DNA of 64,000 nucleotides from Chitinivorax sp. B (GCF_005503445.1 NZ_SCOH01000029.1:1-64000), one strand, 5' to 3'. Numbered from the stretch's first letter, positions 16,848-26,867 are shown. Made by a program: numbers and translations. Notes: generated from the sequence alone by a model not told the origin.

Positions 16848-18347
16848 ATGCCAACCCCACTTCATCATTGGATCAACGGCCACGCCACGGCAGGTCAATC
16901 TGGTCGTTTCTCGCCGGTGTTCAACCCAGCTTACGGCGAAATCATCCGCCAAGTGCCGTTGGCAGATGCCACCGAGGTGGACCAGGCCGTTGCCGCCGCC
17001 AACACGGCCTTCCCCGCCTGGGCGGCGACCCCACCACTACGCCGGGCTCGTATCATGTTCCAGTTCAAGGCCTTGATTGAACAACACGCTGACGAACTGG
17101 TCGAGGCGATTGCCATTGAGCACGGCAAAGTCAAAGCCGATGCGCATGGTGAATTGATTCGCGGGCTGGAGGTGGTGGAATTCGCTTGCGGTGCGCCGCA
17201 CTTGCTGAAAGGTGAATACAGTGAACAGGTGGGTACCGGCGTGGATAGTTACACATTGCGACAGCCACTAGGTGTGGTTACCGGGATCACACCGTTCAAT
17301 TTCCCGGCCATGGTCCCGATGTGGATGTTTCCGATCGCATTGGTCTGCGGGAATACCTTTGTATTGAAACCATCCGAGCGCGATCCGTCCGCCTCGTTGC
17401 TATTGGCCAGATTATTGAAAGAAGCCGGCCTGCCCGATGGCGTGTTCAATGTGGTGCATGGCGACAAATTGGCGGTGGATGCGCTGCTTGCCCATCCAGA
17501 TGTTGCGGCGGTCAGTTTTGTCGGCTCAACACCGATTGCCCGCTACATCTATGCCACCGGCACCGCACATGGCAAACGTGTGCAAGCATTGGGGGGTGCC
17601 AAGAACCACATGGTGATTCTGCCGGATGCCGACCTGGAACAGGTGACGGATGCCTTGATGGGTGCCACTTACGGTTCGGCAGGCGAGCGCTGCATGGCCA
17701 TTTCGGTAGCAGTGGCAGTAGGAGACCAGGTTGCCGATGCCTTGATCGAACGCCTGCATACCCGCTTGCAAAGCTTGCAGATTGGCTTATGGGACAACCC
17801 GGCCAGCGAGATGGGGCCACTGATTACTCGCGAACATCGCGATAAGGTGCGCGACTATATCGATGATGGCATCCGTGAAGGCGCCAAGTTGGTGGTGGAT
17901 GGTCGCTCATGCCGTGTATCGGGGCACGAGGGCGGTTTCTTTCTTGGGGCCAGCTTGTTCGATCAGGTCACCCCTGCCATGCGCATTTATCAGGAAGAAA
18001 TCTTCGGCCCGGTACTGTGTGTGGTACGGGTAGCCAGCTATGAAGATGCTGTGCAGCTGATCAACCAGCACGCTTACGGCAATGGTACTGCCCTGTTCAC
18101 CCGGGACGGTGAGGCCGCTCGTGATTTCGTCAGTCGGATTCAGGTCGGCATGGTGGGCATCAATGTTCCAATCCCCGTTCCGATGGCGTTCATGAGTTTT
18201 GGCGGCTGGAAACAATCGTTGTTCGGCGATCACCATGTCTACGGCCCGGAAGGCATCCGTTTCTATACTCGGCTGAAAACCGTCACGCAACGTTGGCCCA
18301 AGAGCATCCGCGCCGGTGCCGAATTTGTGATGCCCACCATGCGCTAG
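16848..18347 (+). CDS. mmsA: CoA-acylating (methyl)malonate-semialdehyde dehydrogenase
   Basis: A 499-residue aldehyde dehydrogenase that converts malonate or methylmalonate semialdehyde, CoA and NAD+ to acetyl- or propionyl-CoA. The active-site thiol is C282 in [14 protein letters not shown]. The usual general-base Glu of ordinary ALDHs is absent, the equivalent stretch reading QALGGAKNH, which is the signature of the CoA-dependent MmsA subgroup. The [13 protein letters not shown] block (148-160) is also typical. The ATG at 16848 has agaagga upstream. Behind the beta-alanine transaminase it completes beta-alanine to acetyl-CoA. A role in valine or myo-inositol breakdown is less likely, because those genes are absent here. 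Confidence 0.92.
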   Translation: MPTPLHHWINGHATAGQSGRFSPVFNPAYGEIIRQVPLADATEVDQAVAAANTAFPAWAATPPLRRARIMFQFKALIEQHADELVEAIAIEHGKVKADAHGELIRGLEVVEFACGAPHLLKGEYSEQVGTGVDSYTLRQPLGVVTGITPFNFPAMVPMWMFPIALVCGNTFVLKPSERDPSASLLLARLLKEAGLPDGVFNVVHGDKLAVDALLAHPDVAAVSFVGSTPIARYIYATGTAHGKRVQALGGAKNHMVILPDADLEQVTDALMGATYGSAGERCMAISVAVAVGDQVADALIERLHTRLQSLQIGLWDNPASEMGPLITREHRDKVRDYIDDGIREGAKLVVDGRSCRVSGHEGGFFLGASLFDQVTPAMRIYQEEIFGPVLCVVRVASYEDAVQLINQHAYGNGTALFTRDGEAARDFVSRIQVGMVGINVPIPVPMAFMSFGGWKQSLFGDHHVYGPEGIRFYTRLKTVTQRWPKSIRAGAEFVMPTMR

Positions 18348-18402
18348 GTATGGACGACATAGATGGTTAACCGTCAGGGGCATTTCCCCACTATACTGGA
18401 GC

Positions 18403-18451
18403 AGCTACTGCCCGCGCCCACTGGGCAGTTCAGGCAGTAGCTCACGTTTTT
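18403..18451 (+). terminator. Terminator of the beta-alanine cassette
   Basis: AGCTACTGCC (18403-18412) pairs with GGCAGTAGCT (18433-18442) and is followed by cacg and TTTTT (18447-18451). A competing inner stem CTGCCC/GGGCAG is also possible. The U-run is displaced by four bases, so efficiency is uncertain. Confidence 0.6.
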
Positions 18452-18477
18452 GATCTGTTTTGGGGATAACTGACACC

Positions 18478-18846
18478 ATGCTGCAACTTGTTGGCATCAT
18501 TTTGATGGGGCTGGGCTTGCTCTGTGGTGGCGGCCTGCTGGTCTCACCTTTCGGGATGCTACCCGCTCCACCTGGTTTGGCGCTTTGGTTGTTATTCCCT
18601 GGCCTGCTATTGGCGGGCTATGCACTGTTCGTCATGTCGGCCCCCACGCCACAGATATTGCTGATCTCCCGTCTGGTATCCACCTTGTTGATGGCACTTG
18701 GCCTGCTGGCAGTCACGGCCCTGGTGCTGATCGCCATGTCCATCCTGCCGCCCGATGAACCTACTGGTACATTATGGTATGTACTGGTTATCGGCTTTGC
18801 ATTTGGCTCCGTTGGTGCATTGGCACATCGTAGAAAAGGCGAGTAG
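18478..18846 (+). CDS. Small uncharacterised membrane protein (122 aa)
   Basis: Four hydrophobic segments are visible (about 3-24, 34-54, 66-88, 98-114), connected by short loops, with a basic C-terminus (AHRRKGE). The family is not recognised. The ATG at 18478 is chosen because the in-frame TTG at 18460 overlaps the likely ribosome-binding stretch (tggggata). It follows the beta-alanine cassette terminator and so probably has its own promoter. Confidence 0.6.
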   Translation: MLQLVGIILMGLGLLCGGGLLVSPFGMLPAPPGLALWLLFPGLLLAGYALFVMSAPTPQILLISRLVSTLLMALGLLAVTALVLIAMSILPPDEPTGTLWYVLVIGFAFGSVGALAHRRKGE

Positions 18847-19024
18847 CCAATCCCGATGTCTACCTGGATGGCAAGCAGTTGGTTATTGACAAAGACTGTG
18901 CCACGCCGCTTGACCATGCATGGTCACCAACACAACCGTACGACGGCCCCCATATATGGATCAAGCTAGGTTTTCCGGTATGGCTTGATCCGACTGTTCC
19001 AACCCACCTTCCGCAGCCCACCAG

Positions 19025-19759
19025 ATGAGTCCATTGTTATCCCGGCCCACCAATCTGACTTCAACCTTACCCCTGCAGTCCCGCTGGCAACTGATTCTGA
19101 TTCTGGCCGTGACGGTTGGCGCCTGGCAGTTTCCACTCGGTGCCATGGCGTTATATCCCTTTTCGCTACTGGCAACCTATGTTCATGAGCTGGGCCATGG
19201 CCTGACTGCATTGGCCACAGGTGCCCATTTCGATCAACTGCTGCTGTATGCCGATGGTTCTGGCATGGCCATCTGGCGTGGGCACCCCACACCATTGTCG
19301 TTGGCATTGATTGCAGCGGGCGGACTGATCGGACCGTCACTGGCTGGCGCATTGTTATTGGCGTTGTCGCGCACACCCAGGTTTGCCCGGCTGTTACTGG
19401 CGGTGCAGGCGGGCTTGACGCTGATCATTGTGCTGGTGTGGGTACGCAACCTGTTTGGTGTGATATTCCTGCTGGCAGTCAGTGCCCTGATGGCTGGTGG
19501 AGCACGCTGGCTGTCCGACCGATTGGCGCAGTTCATCCTGCAATGGTTGGCAGCTTTGTTTTGCCTGTCGTGGTTTCGCGATCTGGACTATATGTTTTCT
19601 GCTCAGGCTACCGTCAACGGTGTGGTGTCCCTGTCCGACAGTGCCCAGATGGCGGCCGCACTGTGGCTTCCCTATTGGTTTTGGGGCGGATTGGTCGCCT
19701 TGACTTCATTTGTACTGCTGGTGGCTGGGTTATGGTTTGCCACCCGCCCCATCCGTTGA
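19025..19759 (+). CDS. M50-like membrane metalloprotease
   Basis: A 244-residue polytopic membrane protein with a zinc-protease HELGH motif at residues 54-58 in the second hydrophobic segment (LLATYVHELGHGLTALATGA). A downstream hydrophobic segment near 80-105 (ALIAAGGLIGPSLAGALLLA) is the expected partner region. It resembles the M50B-like group (short, no PDZ domain) rather than RseP. Substrates of this group are mostly unknown. No anti-sigma factor or partner gene is adjacent. An Asp in WFRDLDYM may be a further zinc ligand, though this is uncertain. Confidence 0.75.
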   Translation: MSPLLSRPTNLTSTLPLQSRWQLILILAVTVGAWQFPLGAMALYPFSLLATYVHELGHGLTALATGAHFDQLLLYADGSGMAIWRGHPTPLSLALIAAGGLIGPSLAGALLLALSRTPRFARLLLAVQAGLTLIIVLVWVRNLFGVIFLLAVSALMAGGARWLSDRLAQFILQWLAALFCLSWFRDLDYMFSAQATVNGVVSLSDSAQMAAALWLPYWFWGGLVALTSFVLLVAGLWFATRPIR

Positions 19760-19824
19760 CCCCATACAAACAGATACGCCAGTCGCCATCAGCCACGGGC
19801 ATGTCGTATAGCCAGACACAGTGC

Positions 19825-20571
19825 CTATTTCAAATATTGGCTCATGATCTGTTCAACATTGATCTTCTTCAGGCCATCGTTAAAAACCTTCGCAACCTTG
19901 TCACCTGCCGGCCCTTTCTTGAAACAGATAAACAGTTTCTTGTCTTCAAGCAATTTGCTGTTGAACTTGATTTTGCCTTTCAATGACTTCACATCCTTGT
20001 CATTATTCAGCAAATAATTCATCACATTCTGGTCGACCACGGCCAAATCTACCCGCCCCCCACCGAGTTTGAGCAGATTTTTGCTGTCATCGGTTGCGAC
20101 ATCTACCTTGAGCTGTTTGGCGGCCACCATGCCATCAAACTCGTCAGTATTGACATAGTCTTGCACCACCCCGATCTTTTTGCTGGCCAACTCACTGAGT
20201 TTGCTCCAGGTCACCGGTGCGTCTGCGCGTTCAGCAAAACCCAGCGGCCCCTTGCCCATGGCGTCAGAATAAGTAAAGGTTTTGGCATTGTCAGCTGAAT
20301 AGTATTCAGGAAAGTATCCCATATGCGACTTGCTGTTTTTCGCCAGATCGACCGCTCGGGACCAGGGGTAAAACTCTATCTTCAGTTTGTAACCCATCGC
20401 CTCGAAAGCTGCCTTGGCCACCGCAGCAGATGCCCCCTGGGCTTGTAACGTCGCACTGGTATAGGGTGGCCAATCCAGCGAGGTCAACGTGATGGTCTTG
20501 TCATCAGCGCGAGACATGCCAGACCAGAGCAAGGCACACAGTACGACAAATAGAGACGCAACTCGCTTCAT
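19825..20571 (-). CDS. Periplasmic solute-binding protein, family 3-like
   Basis: A 248-residue exported protein with a clear signal peptide (cleavage predicted after SRA, residue 22). The mature part begins ITLTSLDWPPYTS, the usual family 3 first strand. It has an FYPWSRAVDLAKN block and a VVDQNVMNYLL segment typical of the 'amino-acid-like' binding proteins found alone in many proteobacteria. No permease or ATPase gene lies nearby, so it may serve a transporter encoded elsewhere or act as a stand-alone sensor input. The ligand is unknown; some homologues in this group are not transport proteins. Confidence 0.82.
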   Translation of the reverse strand: MKRVASLFVVLCALLWSGMSRADDKTITLTSLDWPPYTSATLQAQGASAAVAKAAFEAMGYKLKIEFYPWSRAVDLAKNSKSHMGYFPEYYSADNAKTFTYSDAMGKGPLGFAERADAPVTWSKLSELASKKIGVVQDYVNTDEFDGMVAAKQLKVDVATDDSKNLLKLGGGRVDLAVVDQNVMNYLLNNDKDVKSLKGKIKFNSKLLEDKKLFICFKKGPAGDKVAKVFNDGLKKINVEQIMSQYLK

Positions 20572-20785
20572 CAGTCATTCCTCATTACTATGGACAACGT
20601 GATCCGTTTGAACGGAGCTACCGAGCTCGTGTTTTGAGTGTAGTTCGAGAAACGGAAATAACTAGCTGCGTGGCCTGAACTCCTGATACAGATCAAATCT
20701 CACAGCAATACAGGCATACATGAAACCATATCCGCTCCACCACGATTTGGCATAACATGCAGTGCATACCCACAATGGACAATTG

Positions 20786-21055
20786 ATGATGGCCGACCCA
20801 TTCAACCCCAATGATGCCTTCAATTTCTTTCGTAATCTGTGGAAGCCGCTAGAGGCTCCGATGCAGGCAATGTTCCCGCCATTGAGTGAGGAAGAGCTGG
20901 AACGCAAGATTCAGGAACTGAAAGTGGTGGAAAATTGGCTGGTGGCCAATGTCAACATGCTACAGATGACCATCAAGACACTGGAGATGCAACGAGCGGC
21001 CTTTGCCGCAATGAAGCCTGCCGACAAGCCCAAAGGCGATACCAGCAAACCCTGA
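20786..21055 (+). CDS. PhaM-like polyhydroxyalkanoate granule protein
   Basis: An 89-90 residue protein. The region DPFNPNDAFNFFRNLWKPL followed by PPLSEEELERKIQELKVVENWLVANVNMLQMTIKTLEMQR matches the pattern of PhaM proteins (a W-G-P-like N-terminal segment, then a long helix with the 'DLKAVEGWL..N.NML..TIQ.LE.QK' layout). PhaM binds PHA synthase and DNA at granules in betaproteobacteria. The C-terminal lysine/proline tail is shorter than in longer homologues. The two Met codons at 20786 and 20789 are both possible starts. No other pha genes are in the window. Confidence 0.7.
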   Translation: MMADPFNPNDAFNFFRNLWKPLEAPMQAMFPPLSEEELERKIQELKVVENWLVANVNMLQMTIKTLEMQRAAFAAMKPADKPKGDTSKP

Positions 21056-21063
21056 TTAATCCA

Positions 21064-21119
21064 GGTGCCACCATGGTGGCACCCGTGCGATAAATCCGAC
21101 TGCCACCAGTCGGTGGCAG
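21064..21119. terminator. Two adjacent stem-loops between converging genes
   Basis: GGTGCCACCATGGTGGCACC (21064-21083) is a perfect palindrome. CTGCCACC (21100-21107) pairs with GGTGGCAG (21112-21119). They separate the PhaM-like gene from the converging acyltransferase gene. Neither has a good T-run. Confidence 0.55.
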
Positions 21120-21120
21120 A

Positions 21121-22041
21121 TCATTTATTGGCGAGCGCCAGGGTGGTGGAAGCTGTTAAAAGCCGATCAATTTGCGCGTCCTTTTCCAGCCACAGTTCGT
21201 GTACCCACTGCTGGATAGCGGCACGGAACTGCGCATCTTCCTGGTAATCGCCCCCAACGAATTGTTGTGGAATTGGTAACGTCTGCACATCGACAATCAC
21301 ACGTTTCATCCTACCGCACAGAAAATCCCAAAACGATGGCGCACCTTCTGGATAGACGATGGTGACATTCAGAAAAGCCTGAAACCGATCCCCCATGGCG
21401 TTCAACGCCAAGGCAATACCACCGGCCTTGGGCTTGAGCAGGTGACGATAAGGCGATTGCTGGCGCGCATGCTTCCCTGTCGTAAAACGGGTACCCTCCA
21501 GAAAATTCATCACACTCGTAGGAATCAGCGCAAACTTCTCGCAGGCTTTGCGAGTGGTTTCCAGATCCTTGCCCCGTTGTTCTGGATATTTTTTCAAATA
21601 GGCTTCGCTGTGCCGACGCATGAATGGAAAATCCAGCGCCCACCAGGCCAGGCCCATGATCGGTACCCAGATCAATTCGTGTTTCAAAAAGAATTTGAGT
21701 AATGGAATCTTGCCGCCAAACACGTGCTGCAACACAAAGATATCAACCCAGCTTTGATGATTACTGTTCACCAGATACCAGCCACGATAATTCAAGTCAC
21801 CAACGCCTTTCACATCCCAGTCCATGTGTTGGGTCAGCTTCATCCAGCCACTGTTGCCGGTGACCCAACCTTCAGCAAAGAACATCAGGATACGATCAAC
21901 CACAATACGTACGGACTTGAAAGGTAGCACCAGCTTGATGATGGCAAAACTGAACAGAAAGCTGGCACAGAATAGGATATTGAAGAATAACAACAACGAA
22001 GTCAGAATCCCGATCAAGGGAGCGGGTAAAAACGAGAGCAT
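21121..22041 (-). CDS. 1-acyl-sn-glycerol-3-phosphate acyltransferase family (YihG-like)
   Basis: A 306-residue inner-membrane acyltransferase of the PlsC superfamily, expected to acylate lysophospholipids. The catalytic NHx4D motif is NHQSWVD (H95, D100), the substrate-binding FLEGTR motif is at 180-185, and two hydrophobic segments lie at about 8-34 and 125-142. The long C-terminal region after FLEGTR matches the YihG-type longer subgroup rather than the 245-residue PlsC. The product probably feeds phosphatidic acid or remodels chains. Confidence 0.85.
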   Translation of the reverse strand: MLSFLPAPLIGILTSLLLFFNILFCASFLFSFAIIKLVLPFKSVRIVVDRILMFFAEGWVTGNSGWMKLTQHMDWDVKGVGDLNYRGWYLVNSNHQSWVDIFVLQHVFGGKIPLLKFFLKHELIWVPIMGLAWWALDFPFMRRHSEAYLKKYPEQRGKDLETTRKACEKFALIPTSVMNFLEGTRFTTGKHARQQSPYRHLLKPKAGGIALALNAMGDRFQAFLNVTIVYPEGAPSFWDFLCGRMKRVIVDVQTLPIPQQFVGGDYQEDAQFRAAIQQWVHELWLEKDAQIDRLLTASTTLALANK

Positions 22042-22571
22042 GATTCCCCGAATATTTTCAATGTTATTTTATGAAACGATTATTACATGGGTGCTTGGGA
22101 AAAACCCAGTACCCAGTTCGGGTGTACCAGATTTCATCCATTGCGCAGCATAATATGGCATATGGCAAATGATGGCCGTGGCTGTTTGTTTTTCTACCGT
22201 TGAACCTGTTCAAAATCTGCGATGAACGGCAGCCAGCTGGGGTGAAGTACAACACACCAACCGAAATGTAGATGTGATACATGAGGATATTGAGTAGCAC
22301 ATACCCCTGATCACGGTTGCGTAATATGTTATTGAACAGACTCCTACTCGGATTGAGATACAGCCCCCCAATACCCTCCATGACAATACCCGGGAGCCGG
22401 TAGGGGGCCAATGACAAGCAGCGTGTATTCCACCTGTCGAGGCGCTGTACCGTCAAACCTTATTGGGTGCGGTTTTGCCGCTATTTGCCTACGGCCGATT
22501 ACTGTGTAAATTTGCACCCTAGTCAAATATCATGTACTTTATAAACTGCTTAAAGTAGTTGCGTTACCTCT
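22042..22571. other. Intergenic region upstream of ftsK
   Basis: 530 bases containing one full-length copy of the dispersed repeat (22203-22345). The last 70 bases before ftsK are A+T-rich (ctttataaactgcttaaag) and probably carry its promoter, but no single -35/-10 pair stands out. No gene is supported. Confidence 0.6.
22203..22345 (+). repeat. Dispersed 143-bp repeat with terminal inverted repeats (copy C)
   Basis: It begins AACCTGTTCAAAATCT (22203-22218) and ends TTATTGAACAGACTCCT (22329-22345), again imperfectly inverted. The central blocks GTGATACATGAGGAT (22274-22288) and GATCACGGTTGCGTAA match copy B in the opposite orientation and the right half matches copy A. It sits 226 bases upstream of ftsK. 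Confidence 0.8.
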
Positions 22572-24935
22572 ATGAATTTCTTTAAGAACTTTAAAAATTT
22601 CCGTAAAAAGAAGTCACAGGCAGTCCCCAATACTCGTTCGCCATTGCCGCCACAGCTGGCCGGCCTGCTACGCGAGTCCTGGTGGCTGGTGATGGTCGTG
22701 GCAGCCATTTATCTGGTATTGGTCCTGCTCTCCTACAATCCTTCCGATCCAGGCTGGTCGCACAGTGCCACCCGGCCAGAACTGCATAACCGAGGTGGTC
22801 AGGTAGGTGCCTGGGTGGCCGATGTCCTGCTATATCTGTTCGGGATGTCAGCCTGGTGGTGGGTGGTGTTTTGCGTTTCGGCCATCTGGTGGGGTTATAA
22901 ACGCATCGACCGGGTCATGACGTCATCCCGCCCGGTTCTGATCATTGGCATGATCGGTTTCCTATTGTTGCTGATCGCATCCTGTGGTATCGAATCCCTG
23001 CGCCTCTATTCCATCCACGTTGCACTACCCATGGCTCCAGGCGGCTTGCTGGGCGAGGTAGTTGGCAACAAACTGCATCAGATATTTGGTTTTACCGGTG
23101 CGACCTTGGTCATGTTGGCCATGATGGCAATTGGTTTTTCGCTATACAGTGGCTTGTCCTGGCTATCCATGATGGAAAAGGTAGGTGGCCTGATCGAAGA
23201 CAGTGTGATCAAAGCACGCGACAATCTGGATGCCTGGCAGGACCGTAAGATTGGTAAAGTCGCTAAGGTAGAGCGTGAAGTCAAGGTGAAGACCGAGAAG
23301 AAGAAGCTCGACGAAGCACCGCCGATTCACATCGAAGAACCGGTGCTGGAAATCCCCATCGCCAAGAAGATTGAGAAAGAGCTGGAGAAAGAGAAACAGA
23401 AGGAAATCCAGCCAATCCTGTTTGATGACCTACCCGTCCCAACCGCGTCGGGCGAATTGCCGCCTGTTTCCTTGCTGGCTCCGCCACCTCCGGCACAGGA
23501 AAGTGTGGCACACGACGTCCTGGAATATACCTCTCGCCTGATCGAACGAAAGCTGGCCGACTTCGGCGTGGAGGTGAAAATCGTCGCTGCTTATCCGGGC
23601 CCGGTCATCACACGATATGAAATTGAGCCTGCCGTAGGCGTCAAAGGGGCACAAATCGTCAACCTGATGAAAGACTTGGCACGTGCATTGGGTCTGGTCA
23701 GCATTCGAGTGGTGGAAACCATTCCGGGCAAGACATACATGGGTCTGGAACTCCCCAACCCCAAGCGGCAAACTGTGCGTTTATCCGAGCTGCTGTCATC
23801 TGAACCTTATGTTCAAAGCTCCTCGCTGCTGACTATGGTGCTGGGCAAGGATATCGCAGGTAAACCGGTGGTCGCCGATCTGGCCAAGATGCCGCATTTG
23901 TTGGTGGCCGGTACCACTGGCTCCGGTAAATCGGTCGGCGTGAATGCGATGATTTTGTCGCTTTTATATAAAGCTGCACCGCAGGACGTTCGCTTCATCA
24001 TGGTCGACCCGAAGATGCTGGAATTGTCAGTGTACGAAGGTATCCCGCATTTGTTGGCACCCGTTGTCACCGATATGAAACTGGCTGCCAACGGATTGAA
24101 TTGGTGCGTGGCAGAGATGGAAAAACGCTACCGCCTGATGTCAGCCATGGGAGTACGCAATATTGCCGGTTACAACCATAAACTAAAGGATGCGGAAAAA
24201 GCCGGCAAGAAGATCACCAATCCATTCAGCCTGACTCCAGATGATCCGGAGCCGTTGGAATGCTTGCCATTCATTGTGGTGGTAGTGGACGAATTCGCCG
24301 ACCTGATGATGGTGGCAGGTAAAAAAATCGAAGAACTGATCGCCCGTCTGGCACAAAAGGCCCGTGCTGCTGGTATTCACCTGATTCTCGCCACTCAGCG
24401 TCCTTCTGTGGATGTGATTACCGGCCTGATCAAGGCCAACATCCCGACTCGGATGGCTTTTCAGGTATCCAGCAAGGTGGACTCCCGAACAATCCTTGAC
24501 CAGATGGGAGCCGAAACGTTGCTAGGCCAAGGGGATATGCTATTTCTGCCGCCCGGAACAGGCTACCCGCAACGGGTGCATGGCGCATTTGTCGCGGATG
24601 AGGAAGTCCATAAGGTTGTGGAACATCTGAAACAGACAGGCGAGCCAAACTATGTGGAAGGCATTCTTACCGGCGAAGCGCTGGCTGGTGGCGGGGACGG
24701 AGGCGGTGCTGGTAGTGGCGGAGATGCAGATGGGGAAGCGGACCCGCTGTACGACGAAGCCGTGGCCATCGTACTGAAGACACGTCGTGCCTCCATTTCT
24801 GCGGTACAGCGGCACTTGCGCATTGGTTACAACCGTGCAGCCCGTCTGATTGAACAAATGGAAACAGCCGGTCTGGTTTCGCCAATGGAGTCGAATGGTA
24901 ATCGTACCGTTCTGGCCCCCAATCGCGAAGAATAG
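22572..24935 (+). CDS. ftsK: DNA translocase FtsK
   Basis: A 787-residue septum-located DNA pump that moves chromosome termini apart and activates XerCD at dif. Four to five hydrophobic segments span about 36-190, followed by a short Lys/Glu-rich linker (about 230-280) much shorter than that of E. coli. The alpha-beta motor has Walker A GTTGSGKS (447-454) and Walker [15 protein letters not shown], with [19 protein letters not shown] characteristic of FtsK/SpoIIIE. A Gly-rich spacer leads to the C-terminal gamma winged helix (about 725-785, [21 protein letters not shown]) that reads KOPS. Some bacteria encode two FtsK paralogues; this one is complete. Confidence 0.95.
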   Translation: MNFFKNFKNFRKKKSQAVPNTRSPLPPQLAGLLRESWWLVMVVAAIYLVLVLLSYNPSDPGWSHSATRPELHNRGGQVGAWVADVLLYLFGMSAWWWVVFCVSAIWWGYKRIDRVMTSSRPVLIIGMIGFLLLLIASCGIESLRLYSIHVALPMAPGGLLGEVVGNKLHQIFGFTGATLVMLAMMAIGFSLYSGLSWLSMMEKVGGLIEDSVIKARDNLDAWQDRKIGKVAKVEREVKVKTEKKKLDEAPPIHIEEPVLEIPIAKKIEKELEKEKQKEIQPILFDDLPVPTASGELPPVSLLAPPPPAQESVAHDVLEYTSRLIERKLADFGVEVKIVAAYPGPVITRYEIEPAVGVKGAQIVNLMKDLARALGLVSIRVVETIPGKTYMGLELPNPKRQTVRLSELLSSEPYVQSSSLLTMVLGKDIAGKPVVADLAKMPHLLVAGTTGSGKSVGVNAMILSLLYKAAPQDVRFIMVDPKMLELSVYEGIPHLLAPVVTDMKLAANGLNWCVAEMEKRYRLMSAMGVRNIAGYNHKLKDAEKAGKKITNPFSLTPDDPEPLECLPFIVVVVDEFADLMMVAGKKIEELIARLAQKARAAGIHLILATQRPSVDVITGLIKANIPTRMAFQVSSKVDSRTILDQMGAETLLGQGDMLFLPPGTGYPQRVHGAFVADEEVHKVVEHLKQTGEPNYVEGILTGEALAGGGDGGGAGSGGDADGEADPLYDEAVAIVLKTRRASISAVQRHLRIGYNRAARLIEQMETAGLVSPMESNGNRTVLAPNREE

Positions 24936-24945
24936 ACAAACCCGC

Positions 24946-24974
24946 ATCCGGCTTGGTGATCTATCAAGCCGGAT
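24946..24974 (+). terminator. Stem-loop after ftsK
   Basis: ATCCGGCTTG (24946-24955) pairs perfectly with CAAGCCGGAT (24965-24974), with a 9-base loop. No T-run follows. It begins 11 bases after the ftsK stop. Confidence 0.55.
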
Positions 24975-25203
24975 ACCTCAAGCAGTTGCCCTTCCTGTTT
25001 CAACCGCCGCATCGCGCATCCCGATATCGTTGTAGCCACTCATCATTGCATTCCGATTTGGCAATCCATTGCCTACACTGAAATTTAGGCGCTCTAGACT
25101 TCGTACATCGCCCATGCTGTCTTTTGTAGCAGGTCAGAACACGATTCAAAGTATGTTCCGCATTTTGCATTATTCGAATTCTTGTTTGCTTCGGGAGTAA
25201 ATC

Positions 25204-25809
25204 ATGGAGCATCACTACAAAACATTGAAATTTGCCCCGGTTGATCCAGCCTCGACCTGCGTCAAGGCAGATCGCGGCTATACCGATGTCACATTGAATC
25301 ATCCAGCACTGTCGGTCATGACCGATTTTCGCCATGCACCAGCGTTCGGTATCGGTGCTGGCATGCCAATCGGTACCGCATTGGAGAAGATGAAGACAGT
25401 GGGTGTACGCATGCTGATGGTGACGGATGGAGAGGGCGTGGTACATGGCATTGTGACAGCTGCGGACATTCTGGGTGAGCGAGCCATGATGGCGCTGGAG
25501 AAGACGCGCGTAAAACGCGATGAGCTAACCGTGGCCGATGTCATGCATCCAGGCGAAACCTTGTACTCGTTCCGTTTGAATGATGTGCTGAATGCCACGG
25601 TGGGAGATTTGATCCAGACCCTGCGCAGCTACGGCTTTCAACATGTATTGGTCACCACGGATGAAAACCAGCAACCGAAAATACGCGGTCTGTTTTCAGC
25701 CGCCGAAATTGCCCGGCATCTGAAACAGGATTTCGACCCGATGGTACGCGCCCACAGCTTTGCCGAGCTGGGGCGGATTCTGTTGCGCTCGCTGAAACGG
25801 GCAGCGTGA
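25204..25809 (+). CDS. CBS-domain pair protein
   Basis: A 201-residue cytoplasmic protein made essentially of two CBS motifs (about 45-95, GTALEKMKTVGVRMLMVTDGEGVVHGIVTAADIL-like, and 110-170, ending IRGLFSAAEIARHL). Such Bateman modules bind adenine nucleotides and usually regulate a partner. There is no fused catalytic domain and no obvious partner gene adjacent. The ATG at 25204 has a gggag ribosome-binding site. Confidence 0.8.
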   Translation: MEHHYKTLKFAPVDPASTCVKADRGYTDVTLNHPALSVMTDFRHAPAFGIGAGMPIGTALEKMKTVGVRMLMVTDGEGVVHGIVTAADILGERAMMALEKTRVKRDELTVADVMHPGETLYSFRLNDVLNATVGDLIQTLRSYGFQHVLVTTDENQQPKIRGLFSAAEIARHLKQDFDPMVRAHSFAELGRILLRSLKRAA

Positions 25810-25861
25810 ACCCGATACAACCAATCGGTGTCGACGCGATCTGAATACTCCACATCCGACT

Positions 25862-26764
25862 TCACATCGAACCCGATGCATTGCCGGATAGCTGCCATAT
25901 GCTCCGTACAATATCCAGCATGGCGGTGATCAACAGATCACCGTCACGCTCGGCAGGCCAGATGAAATGCAGTGGCGCCGTTTTACGAACATTCCCCCAC
26001 TCAATCACTTCGCCGCGCTGCAACGCTTCCAGCGCCAGCTCTTCCCGCATCAATGACATCCCGACACCCGCTTTTACCAAAGCCAGTGTGGTGCGTTCCT
26101 GATCCAGCTCAAACACTTTCTGTGGCGAGATATTGTGCTCGCGGAACAATTCATTGGTCAGTTTGTTATACGAATTGAACTGATTGATCCATACCCATGG
26201 CAGTTTGCCGACATCCTTCCAGGTGGCTGCTGCCAAGCGATCACGCCATGCCACTGGCGCAACAACGCGGAATACCAGCTCACGTACAACGATTGCATGC
26301 ACGTTGACATATGGGTTCTTGCCGATAAAGAAGCCACAATCCAGCTCTTTCTTCCGTACATCATTGAGCACCACACCAGAGATGCTATGTGAGGTTTGCG
26401 CATCCAACAGCGGATACCGGCGGTGGATTTCCACCAGAATATCTGCCAGCTTCAGCAGTTCGGGGTCGGTGATGGTACCGATACGTACTTTGCCAGTCAG
26501 GTGCCCCTGCAAACCTCGGGCCATGGTGATCAGGCCACGCGCACCAGCCAGAATTACTTCGGCTTCGGGCAGCAACATCTGCCCAGCCTTGGTCAAGGTG
26601 ACACCACCAGCCGATCGTTCAAACAGGCTGATGCCCATCTCTTCTTCCAGCGCCTTGATCTGTGCCGTCACGGCAGGCTGGGACAAATGCAAAATTTCTG
26701 CGGCCTGGGTCAGGTGACCTTGCTGGGCCACTGCCACAAAGGTGCGCAGCTGATAGATTTCCAT
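25862..26764 (-). CDS. LysR-family transcriptional regulator
   Basis: A 300-residue LysR regulator: winged helix at 1-60 (LRTFVAVAQQGHLTQAAEILHLSQPAVTAQIKALEEEMG) and a periplasmic-binding-protein-like effector domain from about 90. The start at 26764 is preferred because LysR proteins begin close to the M-E-I-Y-Q-L-R-T-F sequence; an upstream in-frame ATG (26794) adds ten residues without a clear ribosome-binding site. It is divergent from an MHS-type transporter gene with about 300 bases between, so it likely controls uptake of the same compound it senses. Confidence 0.9.
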   Translation of the reverse strand: MEIYQLRTFVAVAQQGHLTQAAEILHLSQPAVTAQIKALEEEMGISLFERSAGGVTLTKAGQMLLPEAEVILAGARGLITMARGLQGHLTGKVRIGTITDPELLKLADILVEIHRRYPLLDAQTSHSISGVVLNDVRKKELDCGFFIGKNPYVNVHAIVVRELVFRVVAPVAWRDRLAAATWKDVGKLPWVWINQFNSYNKLTNELFREHNISPQKVFELDQERTTLALVKAGVGMSLMREELALEALQRGEVIEWGNVRKTAPLHFIWPAERDGDLLITAMLDIVRSIWQLSGNASGSM

Positions 26765-26823
26765 CCCGCTCACTCCATCAATACTGGTCGGCATGTATCT
26801 GCCGTTGTCATGTCAGGTTTGGG

Positions 26824-26867
26824 GATGATCGAAGTGCAAATATCGATCATCCGCAACTGCAAATATC
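26824..26867. promoter_or_regulatory. Candidate LysR operator
   Basis: GATGATCG (26824-26831) and CGATCATC (26844-26851) are a perfect inverted repeat with a 12-base centre. The 10-base word TGCAAATATC occurs twice (26835-26844 and 26858-26867), 23 bases apart. Both lie 60-105 bases upstream of the LysR gene start, in the divergent region to the transporter. Confidence 0.45.
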
